Assembly: GCA_023055355.1 (NCBI GenBank)
Contig: JALJCS010000002.1
Coordinates: forward strand, 79,441,001 to 79,505,000
Source of the DNA: Agelaius tricolor
Lineage: Eukaryota; Chordata; Aves; Passeriformes; Icteridae
Length of the DNA: 64,000 nt
Direction: 5' to 3'
In this document: positions 51,055 to 63,861 of the stretch, in pieces
Numbering within the stretch: position 1 is the stretch's first letter
Layout: the number at the start of each line of letters is the position of its first letter
Program-made: the position numbers and the translations under genes
Notes under the pieces: model-generated
The model's database searches: none
Told to the model about the DNA's origin: nothing
Seen by the model: the letters and a program-made list of their open reading frames with translations, nothing else

Positions 51055-52409
51055 TGGGAGTGTTCATAAATGTTGCATGAGTACGATGAGAACAAATTAA
51101 TTCATTATTGCCTGAACACTGACCAGACTTGTATTTTCTTGATTCAGTCACGTTTGTACCTAACAGTGTGAGCAAAAGGTTTAGTAACCATAGTGTTAAA
51201 TGTCATGCTAAGGAAGAGCATGGGCTTCACCATTGAGACATAGAAAGCCTGGATAATCAGGAGAGCAGTTACATTTTTAAAGCTATAGCAGATTTACCTT
51301 CACATTTCTAAATAGCCTGCATCTCTTCTGTTCTTTGGATCAGCTTCTGTCTTTTTGCTATAGGGCAGAAAAGAAATTGGCCCTGTTCCATATTGAAGGG
51401 GAAGAAACAGTTTTGTGGGGAAATCCACTTGCTCGAGGGCTCTAATGAGTTGGAAGTATTTTGAAATACTTGTGATTTGGATCACAATGAGTTATGCTAC
51501 TGATTCAAGTTAAAACTCCTTTTAACCTCCTTTAAGGAGGTGTGGGTATTCATGTGTATTGCTGGTAATGGTAAGTCATGTTTGGCGTTCATCACAGGTA
51601 TTTTTGGTGTGCCCAGAGTGCCTAAATGCCTCTCAGTGAATGGTAGAGCATGGGCTGGGATTGCTGCAAGCAGCTGAGAGCTCTGGCACTGTCTCAGCAG
51701 TCAGACAGGAGCAGCAAAGCGCCGTGCAAGACCTCTTGGTGTTCTGGAGAGGTTATCTGGATGGCACTTGATAACCTTCTACAGATGAGACTCAGACCAT
51801 ACCTCTTCTGTTCTCTTCATGTAAATAAAGGCTGCTTAAGCAGGCCTGCTGCTCAGGAAAACCTGAGTTATTCAGGCAGTAATGTGCCTTAGGAAAAGAG
51901 CTGCAGCAGTTTCTCAGGGAAAGTCTGATTCATCACTTGTCTGCATGCCTGGACAAGAAAAGGGTCATATTTCTGCTAGACACCAAAGCAAGGGGGGGAG
52001 GGTGTTTTTGACTTGATTTATCAACTAGGAGAGATGAATTAGAGCCCTCGGGGGAGGGAAAACTTCACAGAAACTGAAATATTTTTACATTGCAGATGAT
52101 TGTGGCCTCCAGACTTTTTCTTGTATGGCATTTATGCAAGCACACATTCCAAAACAAAATTAAACAAACAGTCCCTTGAAGACTCCTAATTAGCCACTTT
52201 GCTCAATACTCAATTAGAATAACCATGTAGGTAAAATATGACTGCAGTGCAGAGAATTTCATTTGAAGTAGCAGTCCATAAGTAATGTTTAGGAACAAGT
52301 AATAGAGTTCATCAATGAATGCATTTTGCTTGGAGCAAATTCGGCACTGCAGACGATTGGCAGGGCAGGGTGAGATGCTATAAACCTGATGGAGTCTTGT
52401 AATTTAAAA
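51055..52409. other. Unique non-coding sequence with a candidate conserved block
   Basis: No gene supported. Positions 52080-52400 are AT-rich, unique and free of simple repeats, with motifs such as TAATTAG and CAATTAG. They look like vertebrate conserved non-coding DNA, but this is impression only. Confidence 0.45.
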
Positions 52410-52570
52410 CAGAGGCCTGGAGTTCAGAAGATTAAGAAAGATCATGCCTCTGCCAGAAACCTTAATGTGACCTCAGGCAAGTCACTTTACCTTTCTGTGC
52501 CTTATCTGAATAAATATCTCTGTTTCCTATCTGTAAGATGAAGATAATGTTCATACGTGTCCTGAAACGC
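52410..52570 (+). mobile_element. MIR SINE fragment, plus strand
   Basis: The MIR core is clear: AATGTGACCTCAGGCAAGTC, then ACTTTACCTTTCTGTGCC, then GTTTCCTATCTGTAAGATG, then AAGATAATGTTCATA. Compared with the MIR consensus, about 19 extra bases (TTATCTGAATAAATATCTC) sit between 'CTGTGCC' and 'GTTTCC'. The tRNA-derived head is degraded upstream. It is an ancient, inactive copy; the boundaries are approximate. Confidence 0.85.
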
Positions 52571-53427
52571 AAGTGTTAATAAAATCAACAGAAACCATCA
52601 GATAGGAAGTTCTCCAGAAGAACAAAAGCTGAGTTGTGTACATTTGTACAGCCCTCGTTTGCAAGTGTTTTTTTCTTAGGCCACTTGCAAGTACATACTC
52701 TATTGGGACTTACTTGGCTTGCCCTCCTTGTGAGGAGGGTAGGTCTGATCAAGACATTTGGATTCAGACCCTCGGAATACAGAGGGGCAGAGAGGAGCTG
52801 GTTTTTCTAGCCAGACTTAAAGTGGAGTTTTGGATATCGTTAGCTGCACAGTGATTAAACTTTGCTTTAGAGCCTGACACTAGAGCTCAAATAGGAAGTG
52901 AGATTTTGTGGCTAGACTCTGTTTCTACCAAAGCATGTTAACTAAAAAAGCATTAAACAAATTCCACTACTTAGAAATTACCATCTCTGCAAGTACCTAT
53001 TAGTTTCAATTCCTCAAAAGGGCATAACTCTCACAACTAGTAAATTATACTTACTGTTAATGACATTTAAACTGTGCTAGTAGATAGTTTTAGCTGACTT
53101 ACATGCCTTTCATAGTACAGAGAGAATTACCTAGAAGTTATAACACTGTAGGCTTGTCTTCTCCCCACCCCACATCTCCAGCCCCTCTTACAGTCACATT
53201 AAAGTGTGTGCTCTGTACTTGCTCACACTTTGCTAACTGTTCATGCAAGTGAAGACCTTACTGAGGGATGCCTCCTCAGAAAGGCATTTTGTCAAGTGAA
53301 TCATGCTTTTGAAATGTTATGTCCCAGGTGAGGTATAATGCAAAATTCAAGGAAAGATTAGAGGAATGCGTGAATATTTTTGGAAGAATAGCAGGCAACA
53401 CTTAATGATAGGTGTTAAAGTCATGGC
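52571..53427. other. Unique non-coding sequence, no gene seen
   Basis: Nothing recognisable; one small ORF (52636-52854) without domains. Confidence 0.5.
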
Positions 53428-53500
53428 TTTATTAAAGTATTAATAAATACTTTATTGTTATTAAAGTATTAAGTTATTAAAGTATTAATATCACAGTATT
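53428..53500. repeat. AT-rich ATTAAAGT tandem repeat with inverted arms
   Basis: The motif TTATTAAAGTATTAA recurs with slippage through this block (about three to four irregular copies). Inside it, TAAAGTATT (53433-53441) pairs exactly with AATACTTTA (53446-53454) around a 4-base loop. Such AT-rich hairpin repeats are prone to expansion and can act as fragile or easily melted sites. Confidence 0.75.
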
Positions 53501-56500
53501 AAAAGAGCTGTCATTTAAAGTGCTTTGCCTAAAGAACAAAAAAACAAAGGTTTGAAAACCTTTTTTACAACTCTGGGGAAATTTTATATCTGTCTCAGGT
53601 GGTAACTTCAATTATCTGGGGACAGCATCTTTTAACTGTATTCCAGGCAGTTGTGAATTACTGGATGCTGAGAAGACCAAGATCTTCTTGAAAATAAATT
53701 GCAGTCCAGCCTGTGACTTTGATAATGCATTTCTGTATGTGAGATCAAAGGCTGCAGAAGTGGCTGCAGAGCTGAAGCTGCAGAGACTGGAAATCGGGGA
53801 GGGCTGTGAGGATGGCCACAGCAGCACAGGTTTGCATGAAGGAACACTTCCAGCTTTGTGTGTTGTTCACAGTGTAGGAACATTTGATAGTTCATAAAAT
53901 CCTTTGCTTAAATTCAAAAGCAGTGTTATGGTTCATGGAAGAACACTTTGGGAATTTCTAAAAGATTTTGCTTTTCCAAGGTTGTATGCCCAGGATCTGG
54001 GAAACTGAGTCACTTTGTAGCTTCTTGGGACTCGGACAACCGAAAATTCAAAAAAAGGCAGTAATAAAGTAGGTGAAAATGTAGCCCTTTATTCATTCTT
54101 TATGATAGACAGGAAAGGAGAGGTCACAATTAGTAGCAGTTTGAAGTAAAACTGTTTAAATATTTTGTACTTTTCCTACCTTTACTTGTAATATTCAAAT
54201 CAGGTGTTTTACCTGCAGGAACCTTCAAACAGGTCATTAAAAACAACCCAGCAGTTATGAATCAATTTATTCTAAATTTTAATTTTAAATGACATTTGTA
54301 TAATTTTCCAAAAGGGTTGAAGCTTTCATAAAACTTATTTCAATAATTTTTATTTTTCCCAAAAGAAGCCAGGTCATGTATCTTTACTTGTCTTCCTGAT
54401 TAAATCTCTCCATACTGGAGACAGTTATCATTTTCTTCCCAACCTTTCCTTGTCTTTTGAAAATACCAATAGGTAATTTTAGCAACATAGATAAGGAATT
54501 CCATTATAACTGGGAAGCCAATTATCTGTCAAGATGTTATTGCAATATTATTAGAAAACTGGATACTTAAGCAGCAGGTAATTTTTTTTGTATTTCCTGC
54601 ATAACTATCATGCACTCTGTTTTGATTAGATCCTAATGATACTGAGAACATTTTAAACAAATACTCTCAGTCCGTGCAAATGAGAAACATTTTACTTCTT
54701 CATTGTGCAGCAATGGTAATTAATACATCTTGTAATAGTCAAACTATTCCTGATGGAATCATGGTGCACCAAAGAGGGCTTTATAAATAATCTTCCCATG
54801 AACCCTGCTGAGAGATCTGGGAGAAAAAAAGGAAATGTCATAAATTGCATTATTGTGCCTAAATGTGTCTACCAACAGTGAAGTTGTACCTATCGATTTC
54901 CTTGCCCATAACCCAGCTCCTATCCTGGCCCACCCGTGGTGAGTGGGACCAACTCAGTTTTCCATCATTTTTATGATGAGGCTTTGCAGTGCTGGGCCCA
55001 GCTGATTGGCCAGTTCCTGTGGAACAGCAACTCCCTCAGTTGCTTCACCCTGCACTTTACCAGTGCTTGGTCCTGGTAGTGGACACCCTCTCCAAAAGAG
55101 CAGTCCCAGCATCCAAGCACGTGCAGCCTAAGTCGTTTCTGCTCAGGATGACTCTCACTGGCTGGTGGTAGGCTTGGATTCTGGGAGAAGTGTGTTTAAT
55201 ATTAGTCAGCATAAAGGCTGTGCCAAGGAGTATCTGCTTGGAACAAGGTACCTTGGTGAGCTGTCCCTTGAGCACCATTGCCAAGCTTACATGCAAGTGG
55301 CCTTTGGGATTAAAAAACCTTAAATGCTCTAGTTAATTAATAATTTTGCCAATCCCTTACCTCAGTGATGAAATATGTGCAAGCCAGAGAATAAGTTTGT
55401 TTTGGTTTTGAATTGAGCATGTTCTAACTTTAGCAGCCCACTTTCTTAAGGCCCCCCTCATTAAGGAGGGGATGCATTTTTAGGGGAGCACTGCCAACCC
55501 AACAACAGCAGGGAAAAATATAAAAAAAAAAAGAACCCTTGTGTTATTTTATGTTAGCTCTCTTATTCTCCAGTTCCTTTACAGAAGTTTGTTGTAGCTA
55601 TGTGAATTTAGAGGAAAGAAATTGCTGTTTTCCAAATGCTTTATTTGGAAAACTTTGTTAGGCAGCTTCACTCTTTCCCCTGTGTCATCAGCTTCCCCTT
55701 GTTGTTTGCATGGCTCTTTCCTATATCTGCAGGAAGCAGGTTTGTAAAAATAGGAAAATGTGCAGTTAAAACATAAGAAAAAAGAAGTCGGATAGCTCAT
55801 GGGCATGGACACTAATCGGGTTTTAGAGTTTCCGGTGTCTGTCTTTTGTGTAAGAGCCACCCTCTCTCTGTTCCTCTCCATATTGGTTCATGAGTGGATG
55901 GTAAGCAGGCAGGAGCCTTGAATACCATCATTTGCAAAACTTCATTTTCTTTGTGTTTGGGCATGTCAGCAGCCTTTGAAGATTTATTAATAACAGATTA
56001 TACTCTTTTTAAGGGGTGTTTTCAAGTTCCTGCCTTAGATGAGGGAGTGGCTCATTTACCTCTGCAACCACCCATATCTAAGTGCCTAAACCAAATCACT
56101 TCAAATCCTTTTATAACATAACTGCCAAAAACTGGCAGAACATTCCTCCTGGGTGAAAGGTTGTTCATCCCCTGCTGCTCCTGGGGATGTCTCTGTGGGT
56201 CTGTGGCAGGTTGCACACAAGCTTCTGCACATTGCTAGACTTCTTCTTTACCTGCTTGTCTAGAGCACCAGAATGAACTCCTTGTGCTTCTGCGGTTTTT
56301 TTTTCCCTTTGAAAACTGAAAGGCATTTGGTAAGGGTAAAGTGTTAACAGTAAGTCACCATGAGTTGCACCAGAAGACAAAGAAAGGAAAAGATTTGATT
56401 CGGTTTAGATGTAGTTTGGCAATTTTTTGTTTGAGTTAACCATGTAGGATCAGTACTTCTGAACACTTCTGTTTCGTAAAAAACAGAGTAAAAAGGAGAA

Positions 56501-57694
56501 GCAGAGTGAGAACAAGAGGTGCTTTAATACTTGTGAAGTACTACAGAAGTACCAGTGAATCAGCCTCCATTTAGCTGTTCCCGAGTTGTAGTTGTACCTT
56601 CCCAGTGCCGGTGTTAGCATTTGCCACAGAGCGTACAAATCTTGGATCTTTCTGTGGGAAAATACTTGGGGCTTCAGACACTGACAATTTTTTAATTATA
56701 GCCCGTGGCAATCCCAGCTTTACGGAAGGAATTTCATGGGGAACTGGCATTTCTGTCCATCAGTGTACTTCATTTACATTTTTGAAATATCTGGTTGTGG
56801 TTAAATAACTGGTAATCGAGTGCAGGTGGTAGATTTTGAGTATGATCTTCATTACTTTTGGCAGGAAAAGAGAAAGCTATCTTTATGAATAAATATTTAT
56901 TCTTTCCAGAACTTGAATGCTGTGAGATTCCTTCTTTGTGGGAAAGAGAGTTTCTTTTCTCAGCCCATGGTTCAGATCTATGACTTGCCCTTTTTGGGAC
57001 ACACACACTAAATACACTTTTAATCTCACAATATGCCCAGGTGTTCATTTTCTTTTTTCTTTCAGCTCCCGAGCTGTTAGTAATTCTGGACTCATTCCAT
57101 CCACCTGGTTGAGTGGTTTTTTCTATTCTTGATTTCGATTTTTCTCCTTCTCTTTCCCCATCTCCCTCGTGTTTCATTTCCTCAGCTTTTCTGCCAGAAC
57201 AGCTTTTTGTTTCAATCACCTCAGGGAATGGAGTGGACATAATGAATTGGGTATTTTATAGGGGCTCCATGGAGGAGTCAGGTGTGGCAGGAACGGTTGT
57301 GAGGCAGCGCTGAAGCCAAGCTCCGAGCCCAGGGCAGCTGCCTGGCAGTGCCCACCAGCCACAGGGTGTGGGATCTCTGACTTTTTGCAGTGGCTTCTGG
57401 TCCATGAAGCACAACCTCCCTTCAGTGGGGTGGGGGAATATTTCTGGGAGCAGAGATATAACTGCAGCAGAGATCTGTGCTCTTCCATCCTTGCTAATCA
57501 AGAGTGCTGATGAAACATTTGTTTGTCAGGGTTGGATGTTTAGCTAAATATAGGAATAAATTTTTTGCAGTATGAAGATGAACATCAAGGATCTTAGCAC
57601 AGGGCAATGTCAGTGAAATGCAGATGGAATGAATGTCTCTTGTCAAGCTATTATCCTTCCTATGATCTAAGGAAGTGCTGGATGGAGTGATTCA
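53501..57694. other. Unique non-coding sequence
   Basis: No gene supported. The block 54590-54800 is an AT-rich candidate conserved element. Poly-A lies at 55522-55532. A T/C-rich tract at 57045-57200 makes the minus-strand ORF 56770-57240 rich in K, E, S and R by composition alone. A strong splice-acceptor-like sequence ends at 57065. Confidence 0.5.
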
Positions 57695-57720
57695 TTTGTT
57701 TGCTTGTTTATTTGTTTGTT
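57695..57720. repeat. (TTTG)n microsatellite
   Basis: Six to seven imperfect TTTG/CTTG/TTTA units; a short simple repeat. Confidence 0.7.
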
Positions 57721-60700
57721 CTGTCCTAGGTTATTGTTACCTGTATTGCTGTTCCATCCTCAGCTTCAGGCATGGAACAGGATTCCCTAAGAATCCTAAA
57801 CAATGATACACATTTGCAAGAAATGATCTCGTTTCTGGCACTGGGACAAGAAAAAGTCTTGCCCTGATCTCATTTGTCTAAGCCGCTGTTGTAAAATTCC
57901 ATGAAGTTAATCCTTGTTCAATGATGTTTTCTCTTGATACCCAACTAAAATGCATTTTGTTGCAACTGGAGGTATTTTGTCCATTTACCATTGGTCATAG
58001 TAATCTTTAACTTTTTTTTTAAATTTTTTTTCAGCTTAACTTTTTATGTTTTTATTTCTTAACCCTCTTATTTTTTTACTTTGTGCAATTAATTCTATTC
58101 TAATTCCTTCCGTCATTGGTTAAATTTCTTAAACATCTTCTGACTTTTGCTTCCCTATTCAGGGCCTGGGCTGTTTTAAATTTCTCTGCTGCTGTATCTG
58201 TGTTAATGCATTGTCTGAGCCTGGACACAGGAATGTGACTGAGGTCTCACAAAGGCTGAATAAACAGAGCAATTATCTCCCAATTATCTCCCATTTCTTA
58301 TGTATGCCATTTCTCTTCCTAAAACTCAAGATTTTGGGGATTTTTGTAGCAGCATAACTTTGTTGACTCATGTTTGTGTTGTGAATTGCTATGACCCTCA
58401 GATTCTCATTTCTGGTTCTGGTATTTGTGCCTCAGTGTTTGCTTCCAAAGTGTATTATTTAGCTTGTTAATTAGCTCTTCTGAGTGTACTAAGTTCTTTG
58501 GGTTCAAGAGTAGCTCATATTTTCCCATGTGGAGAGGTTTTTTCCTCTTTATCCCTGCTCTTTCTTCTGTTGCTATGTGAAAGACAACACACACAGACAA
58601 CAAAGAAACTGCCAGATATTCAGAAGAAACAGAGATGCTTAGAATATACAAAATAAGCAGGATTAAAAAAAAAGAGAAAAATATTTTTCTTTCTTAGCTG
58701 TGGTAATTTTAACTGCATTTTTATGAATGGTAAGGGAAACAGATATCTAACGTGCTGTTTTAATGAAATGAAGGGTAAATTGAGAGAACAAATTCTAAAA
58801 AAAATAGGAAAAGAAAGTAAAAAATATGCCACAACAAAATGGAAGGAACTACTAAATATATTGCTTAGTATTTCCAGGGATTATGTTATGATTTAGCCAG
58901 CTAGAAATGGCCACAGGAGCTTTTGTAAATATGATGGATAGTGGAATAATTCATGGTTTACTTTAATTTTTCAATTCAAATATGTTTGCACATGAATTAC
59001 TGTTTGTCCTGGGTATATTAAAACATCATCTTACTGGATAAATAGATAGATCAATGCATTCAATGTTAATCATGTCTTCAAATTTATTTTAGCTGAGAGT
59101 CATGAAGCTGAAGTCTTCTAAACATATGCATTTCTCAGTGATTTTGACTTTTAATTCAGCCAGGAAACAGGGATTTAAAGTAGATTGTTAATACGATTTT
59201 GCTGGGAAGGGAAAAAATGGGGTGGAATGAGCTTATTCCAGTAAAAATGTTTTGAAATTCACCAAATGGACAGTGAGCCTTCAGTTTGTACTGTCTGATA
59301 CCACACCGTCAATGTTATTGGCCAATATAAACCCTTCAAATGTTCTGTACTGTAAATAAATACCTCTTACTGAGGAAATTTTAGGGTAAGAATTGCTCAG
59401 ACTTTCATGCCTAAGTAAATGCTTCACTTTTATCCCAAATTTTTAATAAGAACATTTGTGCTGCTTGTTGCTGTTGCTCTCAAACCACTGAACTCTCCTC
59501 TCAAAATACAAATCTCACACGGCCATCAGGTGAGGTGGAGCACTTCTGTTTTGGGAGTGTTCACCTTGCTGAGTCCCATCATGAAGGATCCCTCTTTTCA
59601 GGGCAGAATGTACCTGCTGCCTCCTTCTGCCAGGTCAGGAGACTTGGAGTTTGGCCTGTTACTACTTACCTGTCTTGATTCCTTTTTCTCTGTCTTCTGA
59701 GGCAGCGGGATTCCAAGGATCAGGAATGCATCAGAGGATACACAGTGACACACAACTGTTGGTGGATGGTGGAGTCCTTCATGGGCTTTGCTGGAGGTGG
59801 TCTGTGGCACAGAAGGTGGGACTGTCTGGCCTCAGAACAGAGGGGATGGGGCAGGAGCCAGCTGTTGGGTACCTTAGTTGCTGTTATCTCCAGCCAATCC
59901 AATCTCCAATCCCTTTCCCTTGTCATGCTGGTATTGGAGGCTACCAATGAATCTTGCATTTTGACCCATGGCTACTACTGCCACTCACCCTTTTGTTAGC
60001 CTTTGTCCTTTCCTTTTGCACTAAGGAAGCAATTTATGAGTACTCAGGGATGCAACAGCAAGCACTGGGAAGAGAGGTCATCCAAAGTTTGGAGGGTTGC
60101 TAATTAGATTTTTTCTTCATTAATTAGTCAAAGCTAATTAGTGTCTGTCTTTTCAGAGATTCTGCTGCAAACACAAGAAGAGGGTAGTTAAGTCAGGAGC
60201 TTTAAAGCACCTTTGTGTTACTAACAGTGCCAACAGACATTAACCCCCTGTCCTCCTATCCTTTTCAGTTTTCGGACTTTCCCATGGTGGGTAAGATTTA
60301 CCTATTGCCAGACAATGCTGTTGGAATGCCCTGAAGTCAGATAATGTGTCTAAATCACCAGCCAAGCCAGACAGGATAGCAATTCCTTCTGCTGACATCT
60401 TGGAGGCAGCTTTGCATCTGGAGGAAGGAATTCAAGGCTCGCTGGGGGCTTGCTTTGAACATGTCCGCTCTCTCCCTGCCCTTTCTCCTCCTGGGCTGAC
60501 CCAGCTGTAAAATCCCTAACCAGCCAGACGTGATGCATAGCTCCTCTGGCTCTTCCTTGTGTTCTGGTGACTGCCAAGCTCAGGAAAGCTTTTTGCTGGA
60601 CTGCTGGTGCAGAAGAGAGGTGTGGCACTCCCACTGCCAGCCTCCATGCTTATTTTGGTGAAAATCAATTGTTTTCCAGGCGCTCCTGTTCCATAGAGCA

Positions 60701-61150
60701 AAGCTGTGGTGTTGGTTATCAGTGTAAAAGGAAATGAGGATTCCTAGCATTACCTGTTAAATTCACCAGGGAAAAAGATTCCTGGAATTTAAAACTACCC
60801 CGTTGGGGTTTTTTTTCTATTTTTAATTATAAATTAGTATGCAAATAGTCCAAAGTCACTTGGACTGCTGTTGTAAACTGCAGTGAATGGGAAAAGCTCT
60901 CTATGATAGCTGAAGGGATGAAAGCAGCATGTAGAAAATGCTTGATAGCTGCTAAGTGAGAAGGAGAAGGGGAATAGGGCAAGGGATTGAGCTTGTTCAC
61001 AACCTGAGGTCTTATGAAGCAGCAGATGTCCTCTGTGTTTGATTGCCTGGGCCCTTGGGAGGGTGCAGCTCAGCATGGCCTGCATCAGTCTGTCATGCTG
61101 CTGCTGCCTGGTCTGGGGCAGTGTGTGCACTCAGAGTCCTGCTGTGGTTT
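57721..61150. other. Unique non-coding sequence
   Basis: T-rich runs lie at 58011-58030, and an 11-base tandem duplication of CAATTATCTCC at 58270-58292. The stretch 58600-59400 is strongly AT-rich. GC-richer ORF clusters (59600-59960, 60350-60700) have no recognisable products. Confidence 0.5.
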
Positions 61151-61170
61151 GATCCTCACCGGTGAGGATC
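61151..61170. other. Perfect 20-bp palindrome
   Basis: The ten bases GATCCTCACC are followed directly by their reverse complement GGTGAGGATC. The symmetry is exact with no spacer, centred on ACCGGT. Perfect palindromes of this length are uncommon in unique DNA and suggest either a symmetric dimer-binding site or a chance event. Confidence 0.95.
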
Positions 61171-63807
61171 CCAGCATCCCTCATGGGGGCAATTGTAAAT
61201 ATTTCCATGCCCACACTGATTAACCTCCAGGTAGGTACCAATGAGGACATGCTACCCAAAGCATAAAATAACTCTGTGCTGCTCTGTGAATCAGCAGTAC
61301 AGTGTGATCTGATGTACAGATATTTAGGCTGGAAACTCCCAGTTCAGGATCCTTGTGCAGACCTGTGTGTGTGTCACCACACACCTGCTGTGAACACTGA
61401 GTGACTTGACCACAATCTCCAGAAATGATCTTCGCTTACCTTAGTGAAGCTGAGATCAGAGTCAGATGTCTGTCTGACCCCTTTGTTGAGCACACAGATA
61501 TAACAACCCTACCTTCTCTTCCAGCATTAATTATTGATCACAAAAAACTTTTTTTGAACACAGACGGCATTATATTATTACTATTACTTTTATATATATC
61601 TTTCCTTCTTTTTACTCTTGGCTTATGGACTGTTGCTGTCACAGAGGTTGTCAGGAGGGTGGCTGTCTACAGCTGTCAGCTGAGACCACTTTTATTACTT
61701 TTTTTTCATTTTATATTCAAGTCACTGTTTTAGCTGAGGTTGACTTCTCAGAACTTGGAGATAGCTTCTGCTGAGCCCAGTGGGGAGCCCCATCCCTTTT
61801 CTTTGGAAGTCCTTCTTTGTTTCCCTCCCCACTAACACTATTAAGGAGCAGATATTATCCTTTTTGATATGCTTGATACAAAAATTAGCTTTGATTCAAT
61901 ACCTGATATTCCTAAAACTTTCTATTGTACTGTTTAATGTCTGGCATTTATGGTATTGGAATTGTGTCTATCTCTGTAAGGCTTTTTTGTTGGCAACATC
62001 CAATTTTCAATGAGTGGAAAGTTCAGGAATGTAAACCTAAGCATCAGACAGTCAGGAATATCAGTCTTTCAAGCCCTCTGCTGCTCTGATTTAATATGCA
62101 TGACAGTCTCTTAGAAACTTCCTTCAGGTTATTTCATTAATTCAATGGTGTAGTTTTATGTTGGGCATTTACTGGCTGGGAGAAGGATTGGACTGGATCT
62201 CAAATATTTGCCATGCTGTGCCACGGTGTGCCACGCTTAAAATGTATCATGTATGGGATAACATACTAATTCAGGTGTGACAGAGTCCAGGCATCAGCAG
62301 AAAAGGTGGTGGTGGAAAGCAGAGCTCAGCCATTTCCCCATGGTGCCAGGCTCTGTGCTGGCAGTGCTGCTGTGCCCTGTCTGCCTGCAGCCACACCACT
62401 GGGGTGTGACTTGGTGCCCTTGGCACTGCGGTTTCCCCACTTCTGGTGAACATCACTTCAGCTATCATAGGGAGCTTTTTTTTCCTTGCTTACATATTGG
62501 GCTGGGACTGGAAGGGCAGGTGCTAATCTCTGAGTCCAGTGTAAGTCTGGAGTGGTCTTCCCTTTGAAGTCAGCACTGTTTCCTCTACATTTGCATCTGT
62601 GCTACTGAGATCCAGATTTGGTACAAGGTGACAGGAGCTTTCCTTGCCCTTTTTTGTTTTTTGTTGCTGAAGTGCTGCTACTTAGAGAAGATGTTAGGTT
62701 TCACTCGTACCTAAATCAACACAGATGTTTCTCTGAACAGAAATTTCCACTATGGGCTAAAGCTAATGTAGTTTCTTAAAGTCAAATATCTCTGAATCAT
62801 TCTGAGTTTTTCTGTTTACAAGGGATTTTTCTAAAATCATATGAAATCCCCAGTTACTTCTCCAAGAGGCTTTATTATAGTCACTTTGTAATATGCTGCC
62901 AACCCTCCAATATGCTTCCTCAACCCTCATCCTACCCCCACTGCTTCCTAGATCTTAAAAGAAGGTTGAGAGCTCCTGATATCCACTGAAATAGTTACTG
63001 GTATAATTTTAAAGTAAGGTCTTTTCTTTACATGTGTGCTTTGCCTCTCTGTCCCAATGAACTCTGAGTGTTTAATCTGCCATGCTGAGTGGTGAGGGCT
63101 GATGGAGAGGCTGCTCTGCCCTGGCTGGCCTGGCTGCTTTCTGGCCCTGTGTCTAGTAAAGCTGTTGCTGGTAGCTGGTTAAATGGATAAGATCACTTGG
63201 GCAGCCTAATCCCAATAGCCTTATCTTACTGAGAGCAGTTTGCAATTATAACGAAACACGTTCCAATGTAAATGCTTAAGCACCTTACACCTTAAACCAC
63301 TCAGATGCCTTGCCTTGAGTGGGTGTCCTCATGGAGTTGGGGTAGACATAGCAGCTGCATCCCTTGCCCCACTCCCTGAACATCCCCTGTGGGTAGGGCA
63401 GCTGCTTAACCTGGAGAAGAAGCCAACAGCTTGGAAGATTGTGCCCTGATCAGGTGAGGTGTATGGACCCTGTCTGGAAGGATGGCCAGCTTGCTTCTCC
63501 TGTGTCAGTTTGGATGTTTTCTGTACCAAAGCAGCACTGCTATCGTTTCACCCCAAGGAAGGAGTTACAGTGGTGGGGAAGGATGGCCTGATGGGTGTCC
63601 TGAGAGCAAACATGGAGCTGCAGAGCCCTACTCACTGTTTTAAACATAGCTCTTGCCCCTGCAGGGACTGCTGCAGGCTCTGCATCCCCCTCCACCATCA
63701 GCATCGCTTGATTGGCCAGGATTGGTTCATAGCTTGGACAAAAAGGAAAATTACTCCCTTTGGCTGCATAAGTCTAGACAGGAGCAGAAGCATTTTAGGC
63801 ATGTTCT
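61171..63807. other. Unique non-coding sequence, no gene seen
   Basis: No gene supported. GTGCCACG is repeated at about 62218-62235. ORFs such as 62277-62567 sit in GC-richer DNA and lack domains. Confidence 0.5.
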
Positions 63808-63861
63808 ATTTTGTTTTGGTTTGTTGGTGGTTTTGGTTTTTTGTTGGTTTTTTTTTTTTTT
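63808..63861. repeat. T/G-rich low-complexity tract ending in poly-T
   Basis: TTTTG/TTGG-type units end in about 14 consecutive T (63848-63861). On the minus strand it would read as A-rich. No retroposed sequence with a matching tail was recognised next to it. Confidence 0.7.

Noticed and set aside
56770..57240. 156-codon minus-strand ORF rich in K, E, S and R
   Set aside because: The charged composition follows from the pyrimidine-rich plus strand, which yields AAG/GAG/AGA codons on the minus strand.
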